This document shows, in pieces, positions 1 to 9,658 of a stretch of DNA of 64,000 nt; position 1 is the first letter of the stretch; each line of letters opens with the position of its first letter. Position numbers and translations under genes: made by a program. The notes beneath the pieces were generated by a model. That model had not been told where the DNA came from, made no database searches, and was given only the letters and a program-made list of their open reading frames with translations. Origin of the DNA: an uncultured Prevotellaceae bacterium (GTDB taxonomy: Bacteria; Bacteroidota; Bacteroidia; Bacteroidales; Muribaculaceae); assembly GCA_900318345.1 (NCBI GenBank), contig ONKD01000001.1, positions 124,001 to 188,000 on the forward strand, in the 5' to 3' direction.

Positions 1-2
1 TT

Positions 3-3000
3 GTGTCGATCCACTCCAATGCGTTGACCGACGGCAACACGACCAATTACCCGCTGTACATCTACCGCGGTACCAATGCCAGCGAATCGGTGACCGGCAG
101 CACGGCGATGTGCCAATCCAGCTGGCCTCGCCACTGGATGGACGAGGTTGACCCGACCTATTGCAGCTCGCGTGTCATCGACAAGACGCACCCCTACATC
201 ACGGGCGACGTCAGCTTTTATGGCAGTGGGACGAACAGCACTAACAGCGCCTCTGGGATTACTTACTATGGTTACCTGGGTGCCTTGAAGCATGGCGTGC
301 CAGGATTCTTGGTTGAAGGCTATTTCCATACCTATCAACCAGCCCGACACCGCGCATTGAACCAGGACTATTGCCGCCAAGAGGGCCTCAGGCTGGCACG
401 TGGAGCAGCCGACTATTTCGGCATCAGCGGCGAGAATGTGGGCTACATCATGGGTAGCGTGAAAGATGCGGTGAACAGTCTGGAGAATTCCCTTTATACT
501 TATCAGTCAGGCTCCATCGATGCCCATGCGCCCATTAACGGCGCCGTTGTCAAGTTATACAAGGGTGACTTGCTCGTGGGTACTTACAATACCGACAATA
601 ATTGCAACGGCATCTTTGTTTTCAACAATTTGGCGCCAGGTAATGACTACAAGATTAGCGTGACTGCTAACGGCTATAATGAGCTATTGAACCAAGGCTC
701 CTATACAGTAACGGCCAATGAGACATCCTATATGGTGCTCTACATGACACCTACTGACATGAAAGTGAAGGGTATCTATGCCTATGACCTGAACCGAACG
801 ACCAACGACGCGGGAGAATATGTTTTCACATTCAAGAGTAACAGCGATGCCACAGCAGCCAACCTCGTGTTCACCGACAGCATCAGCGGTGAGGAGGTGG
901 GCATCATCCCGTTGAGTAACATCGTTGAGGGCACCAATACCGTTACCCTCGCCCCCGAGCAACTGCCGGGTAATGATGGCCAAGTGCTGTCATGGGCAGT
1001 CAACGTTGTGGGAGATCCCATCACAACCATTGAGCGCTTGAACAGCGTCAACGCCACTTATACCCGTGCGACCGTGGCCATCGACCGAAGCCCCGAGAGT
1101 CCCCACTTTGGCACCATCTATGTGGGCGAACGCGTTGGTTCAAACAATGCCGGTAACGGACTGTATGTGTGCGATATTAATGGCCAACCCCTCAACAACA
1201 CAGTCTATCGCGGTAATCAGGCGTTAAGCAACTGTTACCGCATCTGTGTGGATGGCGAGGGCAAAGTTTATATCCCTGATTGGGCCGATGCCTACTCGGG
1301 CATTTACATCGCCGATCCCGACAATATGGGAGGCACCTTCACTCCGTTCTTTGAGGGTACCCGCGCCAGTGATGGACTGATCAGCAATAACGGTATAGGC
1401 GTGGGCAGTTCAACACCGAGTGTATGGGTTCAAGGGACAGGAGCCGACACTAAGCTGTATGCCTATCTGGAAGACTTAGTCGGGCCTTCGGGCAATGGTA
1501 ATGGCATCGGTGTATATAACATCGGACAAAGCGACGGCAGCCTGCTCACCACATGGAATGAAGCCCCCAGCAACTACCTTGACATCGGTACTCTGGAAGC
1601 CAGCACTAACGGTAATATCATTGCCGACCCGGCTGGCCGAGGCTTGTGGGTGGCACAGAACCGCAGCAAAGGTCAAAACACCGCAGCGGTACCGTCAATC
1701 GTCTTTACCGACTTCAGCGGCAATGTGCTGTTCAACTCAGGCACCCAACTCACCAGCCTCAATGGCTCGGTTATCGCCGGCTTTGCCATCAATAACACCA
1801 ATGATGTGCTGGTCATCAACGACGGCGACGGCGTACTGCAATTCTTTGATATCACTTGGAATGGTAATTCGCCTGTTCTTACACCCAATGGCACGACCTT
1901 CACCGCCGATGCACGGGCAAGCAACAACGCCATCTATCAAATGGCATTTGACTGGGGAGGCAACCTCGTGTGCGCCGGCAAGAATATCGGCATCTATTCC
2001 ATGCCCACCGACAACAACCAGAGCACCACACCCGCGAGGACGGCGCTCAGCGTTGTCAAGAAAGAGATAGCCGTCGATACATCGTTTGTAAAGGGTATCT
2101 TCGCCTATGACTTGAGCAGTGCCGAGGCTGGTGATGGCAGTTACACATTCACCTTCAAGGCCAACAGCGATGCCCGTGAGGCTTATCTCATCTTTGCTGA
2201 CAATACTACCGGCGATGAGGTGGGTCGTGTGGCCTTGAGCAACGTGGTCGAGGGTAGCAACACCGTCACCCTCACCAAGGACCAACTGCCCGGCAATGAG
2301 GGTCAAGTCATGAATTGGGCGGTGAATGTCGTGGGTGACGCCATCACTCGCATCACTCGCTTGAATGACAACTATGCGACCTACACGCGTGCCGATGTTG
2401 CCATCGACCGCAGTCCCGAGAGTGACCACTTTGGCACCATCTATGTGGGAGAGCGCATCGGCAAGGAAAACGCCGGGAACGGCATCTATGCCTGTGACAT
2501 CAATGGACAGCCCCGCAACAGTAGCGTTTACAACGGCGGCATCGTTTGGTCCAACAACATGCGCCTTGCTGTTGACGGCGAGGGTAAAATCTATATTCCC
2601 GAATGGGGCGATGCCACCTCGGGCATCTATATCGCCGATCCCGACAACCTGGAGGGCACATTTACCCAATTCTTCATCGGCTCCCGCGATGCTAGCGGCC
2701 TGATCACCAATAACGGTGAGAGCGTTGGCGGCTCGGTTCCAGGTGTTTGGATCCAGGGCACGGGTGCCGACACCAAGCTATATGCCTTCCTCGAGGATGT
2801 CGTTGGGCCCTCAGGCAAGGGTAATGGCGTGGGCATTTACAATATCGGTCAAAGTGACGGTAGCTTGTTGACCACATGGGATAAAGCACCTGACAACTAT
2901 CTCGATGTGGGCGCACTCATGATCAACGGCAACGGTAACATTATTGCCGATGACGGCGGACGAGGCACTTGGGTGATGCAATACCGTAGCAAGGGCCAAA

Positions 3001-3578
3001 ACAATGCTGCTGTTCCATCATTGATCTTTGTGAATAATGAGGGCAATGTCGTCTATAACTCCGGCAGTGACTTGTCATCTCTCAACGGATCACTCATGTC
3101 GGGCTTTGCCATCAATAACGATGGTGACATGATGGTCATCAATGACGGCGATGGTGTGCTACAATTCTTCAACATCACATGGAACGGCTCAGTTCCGACG
3201 CTCACGTCTAACGGCATGAGCTACATCGCCGATGCCCGCAGCAGCGTGAATGCCATTTACCAGATGGCATTTGACTGGGGTGGCAACCTCGTGTGCAGCG
3301 GCGGCAACATTGGTATCTACTCTATCCCCACCAATGACAACCAGAGCACCACGCCTGCCAAGTCGTCGCTCACTGTCACCAAGGGAGTGAGCTACCAGGT
3401 TGGTGATGTGAACTGCGATGGCACTGTGAGCATCGCCGATGTGACCAAGCTCATCGACTACCTACTGGGCAATGAGTCACAGCCGTTTAATCGCGATGCT
3501 GCCGATGTGAATGGTGACAGCGGAATCACGATTGCCGATGTGACCAGGCTCATCGACAACTTGCTAGGAGGAAATTAA
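3..3578 (+). CDS. Secreted N-acetylmuramoyl-L-alanine amidase-like protein with dockerin, 5' truncated
   Basis: The window begins inside this gene, so signal peptide and first part of the catalytic domain are missing. The visible start aligns with the middle of the paralogue near the right end (IHSNA here, HHSNA there), the third zinc-ligand region of Amidase_3 enzymes; the catalytic-type Glu is at visible residue 105 (GFLVEGYFHT). A carboxypeptidase-regulatory-like beta domain follows (about 175-235). Two tandem copies of a roughly 440-residue unit come next (starting near 254 and 694), each opening with KGI(Y/F)AYDL and ending with a GGNLVC..NIGIYS segment. The last 60 residues are a dockerin-type pair of calcium loops (DVNCDGTVSIAD, DVNGDSGITIAD). 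Peptidoglycan hydrolysis is inferred from the family; the role of the repeats is unknown. A beta-propeller gene follows after 23 bp, probably in the same operon. Confidence 0.82.
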   Translation: MSIHSNALTDGNTTNYPLYIYRGTNASESVTGSTAMCQSSWPRHWMDEVDPTYCSSRVIDKTHPYITGDVSFYGSGTNSTNSASGITYYGYLGALKHGVPGFLVEGYFHTYQPARHRALNQDYCRQEGLRLARGAADYFGISGENVGYIMGSVKDAVNSLENSLYTYQSGSIDAHAPINGAVVKLYKGDLLVGTYNTDNNCNGIFVFNNLAPGNDYKISVTANGYNELLNQGSYTVTANETSYMVLYMTPTDMKVKGIYAYDLNRTTNDAGEYVFTFKSNSDATAANLVFTDSISGEEVGIIPLSNIVEGTNTVTLAPEQLPGNDGQVLSWAVNVVGDPITTIERLNSVNATYTRATVAIDRSPESPHFGTIYVGERVGSNNAGNGLYVCDINGQPLNNTVYRGNQALSNCYRICVDGEGKVYIPDWADAYSGIYIADPDNMGGTFTPFFEGTRASDGLISNNGIGVGSSTPSVWVQGTGADTKLYAYLEDLVGPSGNGNGIGVYNIGQSDGSLLTTWNEAPSNYLDIGTLEASTNGNIIADPAGRGLWVAQNRSKGQNTAAVPSIVFTDFSGNVLFNSGTQLTSLNGSVIAGFAINNTNDVLVINDGDGVLQFFDITWNGNSPVLTPNGTTFTADARASNNAIYQMAFDWGGNLVCAGKNIGIYSMPTDNNQSTTPARTALSVVKKEIAVDTSFVKGIFAYDLSSAEAGDGSYTFTFKANSDAREAYLIFADNTTGDEVGRVALSNVVEGSNTVTLTKDQLPGNEGQVMNWAVNVVGDAITRITRLNDNYATYTRADVAIDRSPESDHFGTIYVGERIGKENAGNGIYACDINGQPRNSSVYNGGIVWSNNMRLAVDGEGKIYIPEWGDATSGIYIADPDNLEGTFTQFFIGSRDASGLITNNGESVGGSVPGVWIQGTGADTKLYAFLEDVVGPSGKGNGVGIYNIGQSDGSLLTTWDKAPDNYLDVGALMINGNGNIIADDGGRGTWVMQYRSKGQNNAAVPSLIFVNNEGNVVYNSGSDLSSLNGSLMSGFAINNDGDMMVINDGDGVLQFFNITWNGSVPTLTSNGMSYIADARSSVNAIYQMAFDWGGNLVCSGGNIGIYSIPTNDNQSTTPAKSSLTVTKGVSYQVGDVNCDGTVSIADVTKLIDYLLGNESQPFNRDAADVNGDSGITIADVTRLIDNLLGGN
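762..3390 (+). repeat. Tandem duplication of a ~440-residue coding unit
   Basis: Two consecutive in-frame copies of about 1.32 kb share motif order throughout: SPES.HFGTIYVGER, YI(P)(D/E)W, GTGADTKLYA, IYNIGQSDGSLLTTW, FAINN, QMAFDWGGNLVC. The paralogue at the right end of the window has only one copy. The copies are clearly diverged at nucleotide level, so this is not a very recent duplication. Confidence 0.85.
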
Positions 3579-3607
3579 CACTATCTCATTATAATATAGA
3601 CATGACA

Positions 3608-4519
3608 ATGAAAAAGATTTTTATTATAGCAATATCGCTAGCGGCTACTCTAGCGATAGATGCCCAGATCATGAATGTGACCGGTATTGAGCGACTGAAT
3701 GTGCCCAGCACCGAGAACACGGTCACTCAAGCCGTGGCCATCAGTCCCCAGGGCGATTACCTGTTGCTCTCGACCGATACAAAGCAAGGATTGGTCAAGT
3801 GGGACATGGCTACTGGGAAAGCCTCGACGCTCACCAGCCAATCTGGTACAGGCGGCGATGTGCACATCAGCCCCGATGGGCAGCAGGTGGTTTATAGCGA
3901 AGTTTCTTACAAGGATAACCGCCGCCAGCAGGCCGTGAAGTCGATTGACCTGACCAACGGCAAGAAGCAAACGCTGGTCAAGCCCACAAGGCACCTGCAA
4001 GGGTTTGCAGTAGATAACAAAACCGCTGTGACGATGAACGACGGCAAGATGAAGAAGCATGCCCTCAAGGGCGGTGACGCTACCCTTTCTCGCCCCGTGC
4101 TGACGAAGCATCACCTCAAGTTGTACATCACTCGCGACGGTGTGACCACGCCCTTTGCCCCCAACGGAGCCGACGAGCGCTACATTTGGGCATCGCTCTC
4201 ACCTGATGGCAACCGCGTGCTCTACTACGTGAGCAATCGAGGAGCATTTGTGAGCAATGTTGACGGAAGTAATGTTATTGCCATGGGCGACATCACGGCT
4301 CCCAAGTGGTGGGACGACAACACAATTGTGGGTATGGATGAGCTGGATGACGAGTACACCATCATCAGTTCACGCATCGTGGCCCGCACCCTTGACGGCG
4401 AGCAGCAAGTGCTAACTGGTGACGATGTGATCGCCACCTATCCCCTGCCCTCACAGCAAGCCGGCAAAATCGCCTTCTCAACCCCCGACGGTAGCATCTA
4501 CCTCATTACCGTAAAGTAG
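3608..4519 (+). CDS. Secreted TolB/PD40-type beta-propeller protein
   Basis: About 303 residues with a cleavable signal peptide (MKKIFIIAISLAATLAIDAQ). The rest shows repeated SPDG/SPQGDYLLL strands typical of TolB or WD40-like PD40 propellers (ISPQGDYLLL, ISPDGQQVVYS, LSPDGNRVLYY, STPDGSIYLI). I chose the ATG directly before KKIF; an ATG two codons earlier is in frame. It is clearly paralogous to the propeller gene at 57.3 kb, and both sit beside an amidase gene, so a role alongside the amidase at the cell surface is inferred. A strong bidirectional terminator follows. No catalytic residues are recognisable. Confidence 0.8.
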   Translation: MKKIFIIAISLAATLAIDAQIMNVTGIERLNVPSTENTVTQAVAISPQGDYLLLSTDTKQGLVKWDMATGKASTLTSQSGTGGDVHISPDGQQVVYSEVSYKDNRRQQAVKSIDLTNGKKQTLVKPTRHLQGFAVDNKTAVTMNDGKMKKHALKGGDATLSRPVLTKHHLKLYITRDGVTTPFAPNGADERYIWASLSPDGNRVLYYVSNRGAFVSNVDGSNVIAMGDITAPKWWDDNTIVGMDELDDEYTIISSRIVARTLDGEQQVLTGDDVIATYPLPSQQAGKIAFSTPDGSIYLITVK

Positions 4520-4540
4520 TCTAACCCTGCATTAACAATG

Positions 4541-4574
4541 GTGGCGGGACTCTCTCGATTGAGAATCCCGCCAC
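4541..4574. terminator. Bidirectional intrinsic terminator
   Basis: Perfect 9-bp stem GTGGCGGGA/TCCCGCCAC with an inner TCTC/GAGA pairing, between the convergent beta-propeller and nhaD genes. Confidence 0.8.
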
Positions 4575-4605
4575 TATTATTCATTATGCGTTTAGATGAT
4601 TACCG

Positions 4606-5943
4606 CTAACCGCCTGTTTGCAGGAAGAAGGGGAAGAGGCTCTCCACATAGATGATAGCTATACCAGCTATATATCCAGCCAATGCCAACAGCGAAATGT
4701 GCTTGACATACCAGAAGAACTGAATCTTCTCGATACCCATAGCCACCACACCAGCAGCCGAACCGATGATGAGCAGCGAACCGCCAACGCCTGCGCAGAA
4801 GGTCAACAAGTGCCAGAACAAGCCGTCCTCAATAAAATTAATCAAATATGGATCGGTCGTGCCAGCAGGCGCAATTCCTTCAAACATCTTGATACATGCC
4901 GATACCAGCGGCACGTTATCGACAATTGACGAGAGCACACCGATGAGCGAAGTCATGAGCACGGGCTCGTGAATATGAGTATTCATGCCGTCGGCAACAG
5001 CAGTCAGGACGCCCACCTCGGACAAAGCCGACACGGCCATGAGGATGCCAAGGAAGAAAAGAATTGACGGCATGTCGATGGTGTGCAAAGCCGACGACAC
5101 ACGACCACCCATTTTGGAGTCGATCTTGAAGTGCTTTACCCAGAACTCGGTCACAGCCCACACAACACCCAGCGACATCATGATTCCCATGAAGGGGGGA
5201 AGTCCAGTCACCGTCTTGAAAACAGGCACAAACAGCAAGCCCGACACACCGATGATGAGCATCGCCTTGCTCAAGTGGGGGTGACGTTCCTGAATATCAG
5301 GATGCTTGTCGGCCAATCTTGTAACGGTCTGCATTTTACCTTCCTTGATGAAAAACTGTGCAATAAACACGGGTATCACCATTGCGACGATACTGGGAAT
5401 GAGCAGATTGACAATCAAGCCAAACGATGAAACCTTCTCATCCATCCACAGCATGATGGTGGTCACATCACCGATGGGCGAGAACGCACCACCAGCATTG
5501 GCCGCGATGACAATCAGTCCAGCAAACATCCAGCGATCCTTCTGGTCACTGAGCAAGCGGCGCAACATCATTACCATAATAATGGTAGTGGTCATGTTAT
5601 CGAGCACGGCTGACATAATAAATGACAGCAAGCACATGATCCATAACAGATGCCTTTTGCTCTTGGCATTGATATGCTCGGTGATGAACGAGAAACCGCC
5701 ATAGCGGTCAATGATTTCCACAATGGTCATAGCACCAATAAGGAAAACCACGATCTCGCAAGCATCGCCAAGTTGCATCACGATAGCCTCGTGAATGTGT
5801 GGGTCATTGCCCATCAACGCATACAAAGTCCACAAGATTCCACACGTGAGCAAAGCAAACGTGGCCTTGTTCATGTGAAGAGGATGTTCCAATGTGATAA
5901 GCAAGTAGCCAATCACAAAGACGATTATCATTGCAGCAATCAT
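4606..5943 (-). CDS. nhaD: Na+/H+ antiporter, NhaD family
   Basis: A 445-residue polytopic inner-membrane protein with a dozen or so hydrophobic segments. Family features include the DNMTTTIIMVMM and AANAGGAFSPIGDVTT segments in the first half and SSIVDNVPLVSA with GVGGSLLIIGSAAG in the second, the inverted-repeat core of ion-transporter-superfamily antiporters, with the Asp residues expected to bind Na+. It exchanges Na+ for protons, which suits a cell that also carries a Na+-pumping decarboxylase nearby. The upstream DUF4293 gene on the same strand is 53 bp away; the two may be co-transcribed from the promoter before DUF4293. The start follows the hydrophobic N-terminus; length is normal. 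Confidence 0.93.
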   Translation of the reverse strand: MIAAMIIVFVIGYLLITLEHPLHMNKATFALLTCGILWTLYALMGNDPHIHEAIVMQLGDACEIVVFLIGAMTIVEIIDRYGGFSFITEHINAKSKRHLLWIMCLLSFIMSAVLDNMTTTIIMVMMLRRLLSDQKDRWMFAGLIVIAANAGGAFSPIGDVTTIMLWMDEKVSSFGLIVNLLIPSIVAMVIPVFIAQFFIKEGKMQTVTRLADKHPDIQERHPHLSKAMLIIGVSGLLFVPVFKTVTGLPPFMGIMMSLGVVWAVTEFWVKHFKIDSKMGGRVSSALHTIDMPSILFFLGILMAVSALSEVGVLTAVADGMNTHIHEPVLMTSLIGVLSSIVDNVPLVSACIKMFEGIAPAGTTDPYLINFIEDGLFWHLLTFCAGVGGSLLIIGSAAGVVAMGIEKIQFFWYVKHISLLALAGYIAGIAIIYVESLFPFFLQTGG

Positions 5944-5996
5944 CGCCTAATGACAAATGATTAAGTAAGTGACTAGTGAATTATTGATTAATACGG

Positions 5997-6446
5997 TTAC
6001 CTGAGCCTATCGGCATCAAGCAGTTTCTTCTTGTCTCTTGACATGGCATTATGAGCCAGAACCAAGAAGATGATGGCCAGCACGGGCAAGAAAACATACC
6101 ACTGCCAGTAAACGATCCAGCCATCACGGTTGCCAACGACAAACGCTTGAACGCAAATAGCAATCAGCATGGATAGGCCAATAATGATGTCCACGAAACA
6201 AACCGTCATCTGACGTTGCAGGTTCTTGAACAGGAAGATGTCGATCAAGGCAAGCAACGAGATGAGAATGGTCAACGTGAGCAACAGTGGATTGACATGA
6301 AGATTGCCAGCACGGCCAGTCTCGAGGGCACCGAAGAGAACCGTCTTGTCGCCCATCTCAAATGACAGAGCAGGGAAAAAGGCAAACACTATCATTAAAA
6401 TTACTGCAATGAGCAGATAAACAGATTGGATGCGTTGTATAACCAT
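5997..6446 (-). CDS. DUF4293 family membrane protein
   Basis: A 149-residue protein with four hydrophobic segments and a basic C-terminal tail (RDKKKLLDADRLR). The opening MVIQRIQSVYLLIA is characteristic of DUF4293, a family restricted to Bacteroidota with no assigned function. A consensus promoter lies 37-44 bp upstream of the ATG, supporting the start. It is likely the first gene of a two-gene unit with nhaD. Function cannot be inferred beyond inner-membrane location. Confidence 0.85.
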   Translation of the reverse strand: MVIQRIQSVYLLIAVILMIVFAFFPALSFEMGDKTVLFGALETGRAGNLHVNPLLLTLTILISLLALIDIFLFKNLQRQMTVCFVDIIIGLSMLIAICVQAFVVGNRDGWIVYWQWYVFLPVLAIIFLVLAHNAMSRDKKKLLDADRLR

Positions 6447-6482
6447 AATTTCTGAAGTTTTTTTGTTGTATTAAATTTGCCG

Positions 6483-6490
6483 CAAAATTA
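6483..6490 (-). promoter_or_regulatory. -7 promoter element for DUF4293/nhaD
   Basis: On the minus strand this reads TAATTTTG, a full match to the Bacteroidota TAnnTTTG box, leaving a leader of about 30 nt before the ATG. Confidence 0.65.
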
Positions 6491-6667
6491 CGGAAATTTT
6501 TCAATAATCAATATAAAAGAGGCAGAAAAAACATAGTTGGGTGTATTAATTGAGGTATAAAGCATAGTTTTATTGAAAATGATAATTCATTTCTCGTGGT
6601 GCTACAAGCATAATTGTCATCGTTAAAGAAAAATGTCGAAATTATTGCTCCAGACAATATTTTCATT

Positions 6668-6675
6668 TAATTTTG
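6668..6675 (+). promoter_or_regulatory. -7 promoter element for the following hypothetical gene
   Basis: TAATTTTG, full consensus. It overlaps a possible in-frame TTG start, which argues that translation begins at the ATG about 60 bp downstream instead. Confidence 0.65.
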
Positions 6676-6735
6676 CACAATAAAAACCATCAAACACCTG
6701 ATGGTGAATCCAACAATTCAAAATTAGCTACAATT

Positions 6736-7266
6736 ATGGCACAAATCGACAGATTTAAAAAAGACATTACACAAAAAGCGACTATGGGCTCTATTAACCC
6801 AACTGCTGCTTCTATCTACGGGAAGTATTTCTCTATCGACGTCAACAACCTTTCAAAATATCTGAAAGATGTCGAATATACAGGAAAAGACTACAAGGAG
6901 GTCATCGTGGCAACCAACAACGACTTGGACCTATTTTGTGAAGCACACATCAGGAAATATAATGATGGCAGGCTTAATGTCGAGTTTTGGGCCGACCGGG
7001 TTGAAATGACCAGCAAACTCGTCGGTTTCATCAATGATTGCTACAAGCGATTAGGTCCATGCATAACCGGTGAGGGCGAAGTCACTAAGGAGGACTATGA
7101 GCGCGTAGAGCAGCGAAATTTCTCAAGAATGTGGGATGACGTGTGCGTGACCATGTCCAACAACGATAATGATGTTTTAGTCATGGTGCTGGGTTTGTAC
7201 AATCCGCCCCAAAGCATGAGCGAGAAGCCTAGCGCACACAAACCCGCCAAGGTCAAAAAAGCGTAA
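6736..7266 (+). CDS. Hypothetical protein, 176 aa
   Basis: I do not recognise this protein. From ATG the product begins MAQIDRFKKDITQKATMGS, has no signal peptide or membrane segment, and is mixed alpha/beta with a basic C-terminal tail (HKPAKVKKA), suggesting a soluble cytoplasmic protein. An in-frame TTG farther upstream would give a longer protein, but it lies inside the promoter element, so the ATG is preferred. It stands alone: the next gene is 166 bp away with no obvious terminator between. Base composition is somewhat AT-richer than the neighbouring TPR and primase genes. Confidence 0.6.
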   Translation: MAQIDRFKKDITQKATMGSINPTAASIYGKYFSIDVNNLSKYLKDVEYTGKDYKEVIVATNNDLDLFCEAHIRKYNDGRLNVEFWADRVEMTSKLVGFINDCYKRLGPCITGEGEVTKEDYERVEQRNFSRMWDDVCVTMSNNDNDVLVMVLGLYNPPQSMSEKPSAHKPAKVKKA

Positions 7267-7432
7267 TTCATAGAGCTGACCAGGAGCCATCATCTCATTA
7301 CCATCATTCAGCCTCATCGGGGCAGATCAGTTTTCTAGTGTCAAATAGCAAGGCTTACTGTTAATTGATTGGATTTTGCACGGTTTTTGCTGTAAGAAAT
7401 CTAATCAATTATAGTCACAACACTGAAACCTA

Positions 7433-9649
7433 ATGACGATACAAGAAATAGAACATATCCACCGACAAGCCTCACAGTGCATCCACAACGCTGAGATCAA
7501 TGATGCTTTTAGCAAAATCTCGGCATTGGTCAGTGAGCTGGGACGCGGCAACCTGAATGATGAGCTGGAACAGTTGCGCATGTCTTACACCTTCATGCTC
7601 AATTATTTGGAACAAGGAGTGATGGATCCTCAACGAGACGAGATACTGTCTAGCATCAGGCAGTCTCTCCACACGTTGAACGACGAGTGCTACATCGGGT
7701 TGATGGAGCCGACCAGCCCAGAGGTGTTCTATGTGCGGCGCCGCGAGTTGAACGGAATATCACTCGTGGCCATTGTCGAGGAATATCGAGAGGCGTTAAA
7801 ACTCTTGTCACTAACCCAAAACTCGCCCAATGAACGAAACGACAGTCATGTCATTTTGTCACAACTGCGGCAGGCCGAGGAACTGGAAACACGATTGTTT
7901 AACTGGGTGTGGTCATCATTCCCCTTATCGGCCGACGACGCCGGTAGCCTGAAGTTGTGCATCGGGGGCGACATCTTGCCCGTCCACACGAGATGCCTGC
8001 TAGTAGCTGCCTTGTTCCTGGGATTGATGAAATTCTATGACGAGAGCAAGCTGTTGATTTTGCTTGAGACCTATTCTCTCTCAGATGAGGTCCAAGTGCA
8101 GTTGCGCGCCTTGACGTGCGCGATGCTCGTCCTGCTAGCCCACAAGAAGCGCACCTCTACGTCCAAGGCCATCCAGATGCGCCTTGCCGCCCTGCTCGAC
8201 ACACCGGACTTTAATCGTGACGTGTGGAGCATCCAGGTGCAGTTAGCCCGTTCACGTAACACCGAGAATGTGAAAGAGCGTGTGCGCAATGACCTCATCC
8301 CCAACATCATGAAGATGCGCCCCGACATCATTGACAAACTCAAGGACAATGATTCACAAATCATCGACCTGAGTGACATCGAGGCGAATCCCGAGTGGCA
8401 GCAATGGCTGGACCAGAGTGGCATCACCCGCAGGATTGAGGAATTTAACGCCATGCAGATTGAGGGCAGCGATGTTTTTATCGCCACATTTGCTCACTTG
8501 AAGGTCTTCCCGTTCTTCAAGACCCTGAGCAACTGGTTCTTGCCCTTCTTTGCCGCCCACTCGACTGTCGTTGAGAACTTGGGAAACGGGAAGATGGCGT
8601 TGGCCGAGGTGATTCAGCATGCTCCCTACTTGTGCAACAGCGACAAATATTCTTTCTGCCTGTCACTGGGCGCTCTACCAGAATCGCAACGCACAATGAT
8701 GTCGGCACAACTCGAGGAACAGAATGCCGCGCTGAGCGAGGCGCGTCAATCGGAGTTGCCCGATGAACGTAAACAGCGCGTTAGCATCATCAACGCCTTT
8801 GTTCAGGATTTATACCGCTTTTTCAAACTGTTCTCCCGCCGGCGCGAGTTCATCGCGGTGATGGATGACCCGGGGCTTGACATGACCGACTGCCTGCCAT
8901 TGGCTCAAGTCACCCGTGACGCCCATGTGCTGGAGCTGCTGGGCACATTGTATTTCAAGAATGCTTTTTATGATGATGCCATTCATTGCTTCACGCGCCT
9001 CGAGGGGATGGATGAAGCCAGCGATGACCACATCTACCAGAAAATTGGATTCGCCTATCAGAATGCCGGAAAATTTGAGCAGGCGCTAAACTATTATAAG
9101 CGATACGAGTTACTGCATGAGGAAGACGAGTGGAACATCCGCCACATCGCCGCCTGTTACCGCTCGCTGGGTAAACTTGACGATGCGCTGAACTATTACC
9201 AGCGTGCCGAGGCGATGGTTCCCGATAATGTGTCACTCACCCTCACCATCGGACATGTGCTCCTGGAGCAGAAGCGCACCAGCGAAGCCCTGCAGCAGTA
9301 TTATAAAGCCGACTTGATGGAGGGAGCCAAACACCGCGCTTGGCGCCCAATCGCTTGGTGCTCATTCCTGTTGAGTGACTATGACCGCGCCAACGATTAC
9401 TATGACCGCATCGCCCGCTATGACAAGCCATCGCCTCAAGACCTTCTCAACCATGGGCACGTGCTCCTGTGCCAAGGTGAGACACAAGAAGCCATCAAGA
9501 CCTATCGAGAAGCCTTGCGGCTCATGAACGGCAACACGACACAATTCCGCACCGCCTTTAAAGGTGATGCCCTTGAACTGCGCTTGCATGGCATCTCGGC
9601 AGTTGACCAGTCATTGATACCCGATGCCGTTTGTTCCCCCAACAAATAA
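7433..9649 (+). CDS. TPR-repeat protein upstream of primase
   Basis: A 738-residue soluble protein without signal peptide. The C-terminal third (about 505-715) contains consecutive tetratricopeptide repeats (LGTLYFKNAFYDDAIHCF, KIGFAYQNAGKFEQALNYY, AACYRSLGKLDDALNYY, NHGHVLLCQGETQEAIKTY); the N-terminal two thirds are helical without a domain I can name. TPRs mediate protein-protein contacts, so a scaffold or adaptor role is inferred. dnaG starts only 10 bp after the stop, implying co-transcription, but I cannot connect it to replication beyond this. Confidence 0.75.
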   Translation: MTIQEIEHIHRQASQCIHNAEINDAFSKISALVSELGRGNLNDELEQLRMSYTFMLNYLEQGVMDPQRDEILSSIRQSLHTLNDECYIGLMEPTSPEVFYVRRRELNGISLVAIVEEYREALKLLSLTQNSPNERNDSHVILSQLRQAEELETRLFNWVWSSFPLSADDAGSLKLCIGGDILPVHTRCLLVAALFLGLMKFYDESKLLILLETYSLSDEVQVQLRALTCAMLVLLAHKKRTSTSKAIQMRLAALLDTPDFNRDVWSIQVQLARSRNTENVKERVRNDLIPNIMKMRPDIIDKLKDNDSQIIDLSDIEANPEWQQWLDQSGITRRIEEFNAMQIEGSDVFIATFAHLKVFPFFKTLSNWFLPFFAAHSTVVENLGNGKMALAEVIQHAPYLCNSDKYSFCLSLGALPESQRTMMSAQLEEQNAALSEARQSELPDERKQRVSIINAFVQDLYRFFKLFSRRREFIAVMDDPGLDMTDCLPLAQVTRDAHVLELLGTLYFKNAFYDDAIHCFTRLEGMDEASDDHIYQKIGFAYQNAGKFEQALNYYKRYELLHEEDEWNIRHIAACYRSLGKLDDALNYYQRAEAMVPDNVSLTLTIGHVLLEQKRTSEALQQYYKADLMEGAKHRAWRPIAWCSFLLSDYDRANDYYDRIARYDKPSPQDLLNHGHVLLCQGETQEAIKTYREALRLMNGNTTQFRTAFKGDALELRLHGISAVDQSLIPDAVCSPNK

Positions 9650-9658
9650 TAAGGCAAG

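Noticed and set aside
1737..2669. A 310-codon minus-strand open frame inside the left amidase gene
   Set aside because: Antisense to the duplicated repeat unit, with no independent promoter or recognisable product.
6673..6735. TTG-initiated 21-codon extension of the 176-residue hypothetical protein
   Set aside because: The TTG lies within the full-consensus promoter box, so it would not be transcribed.
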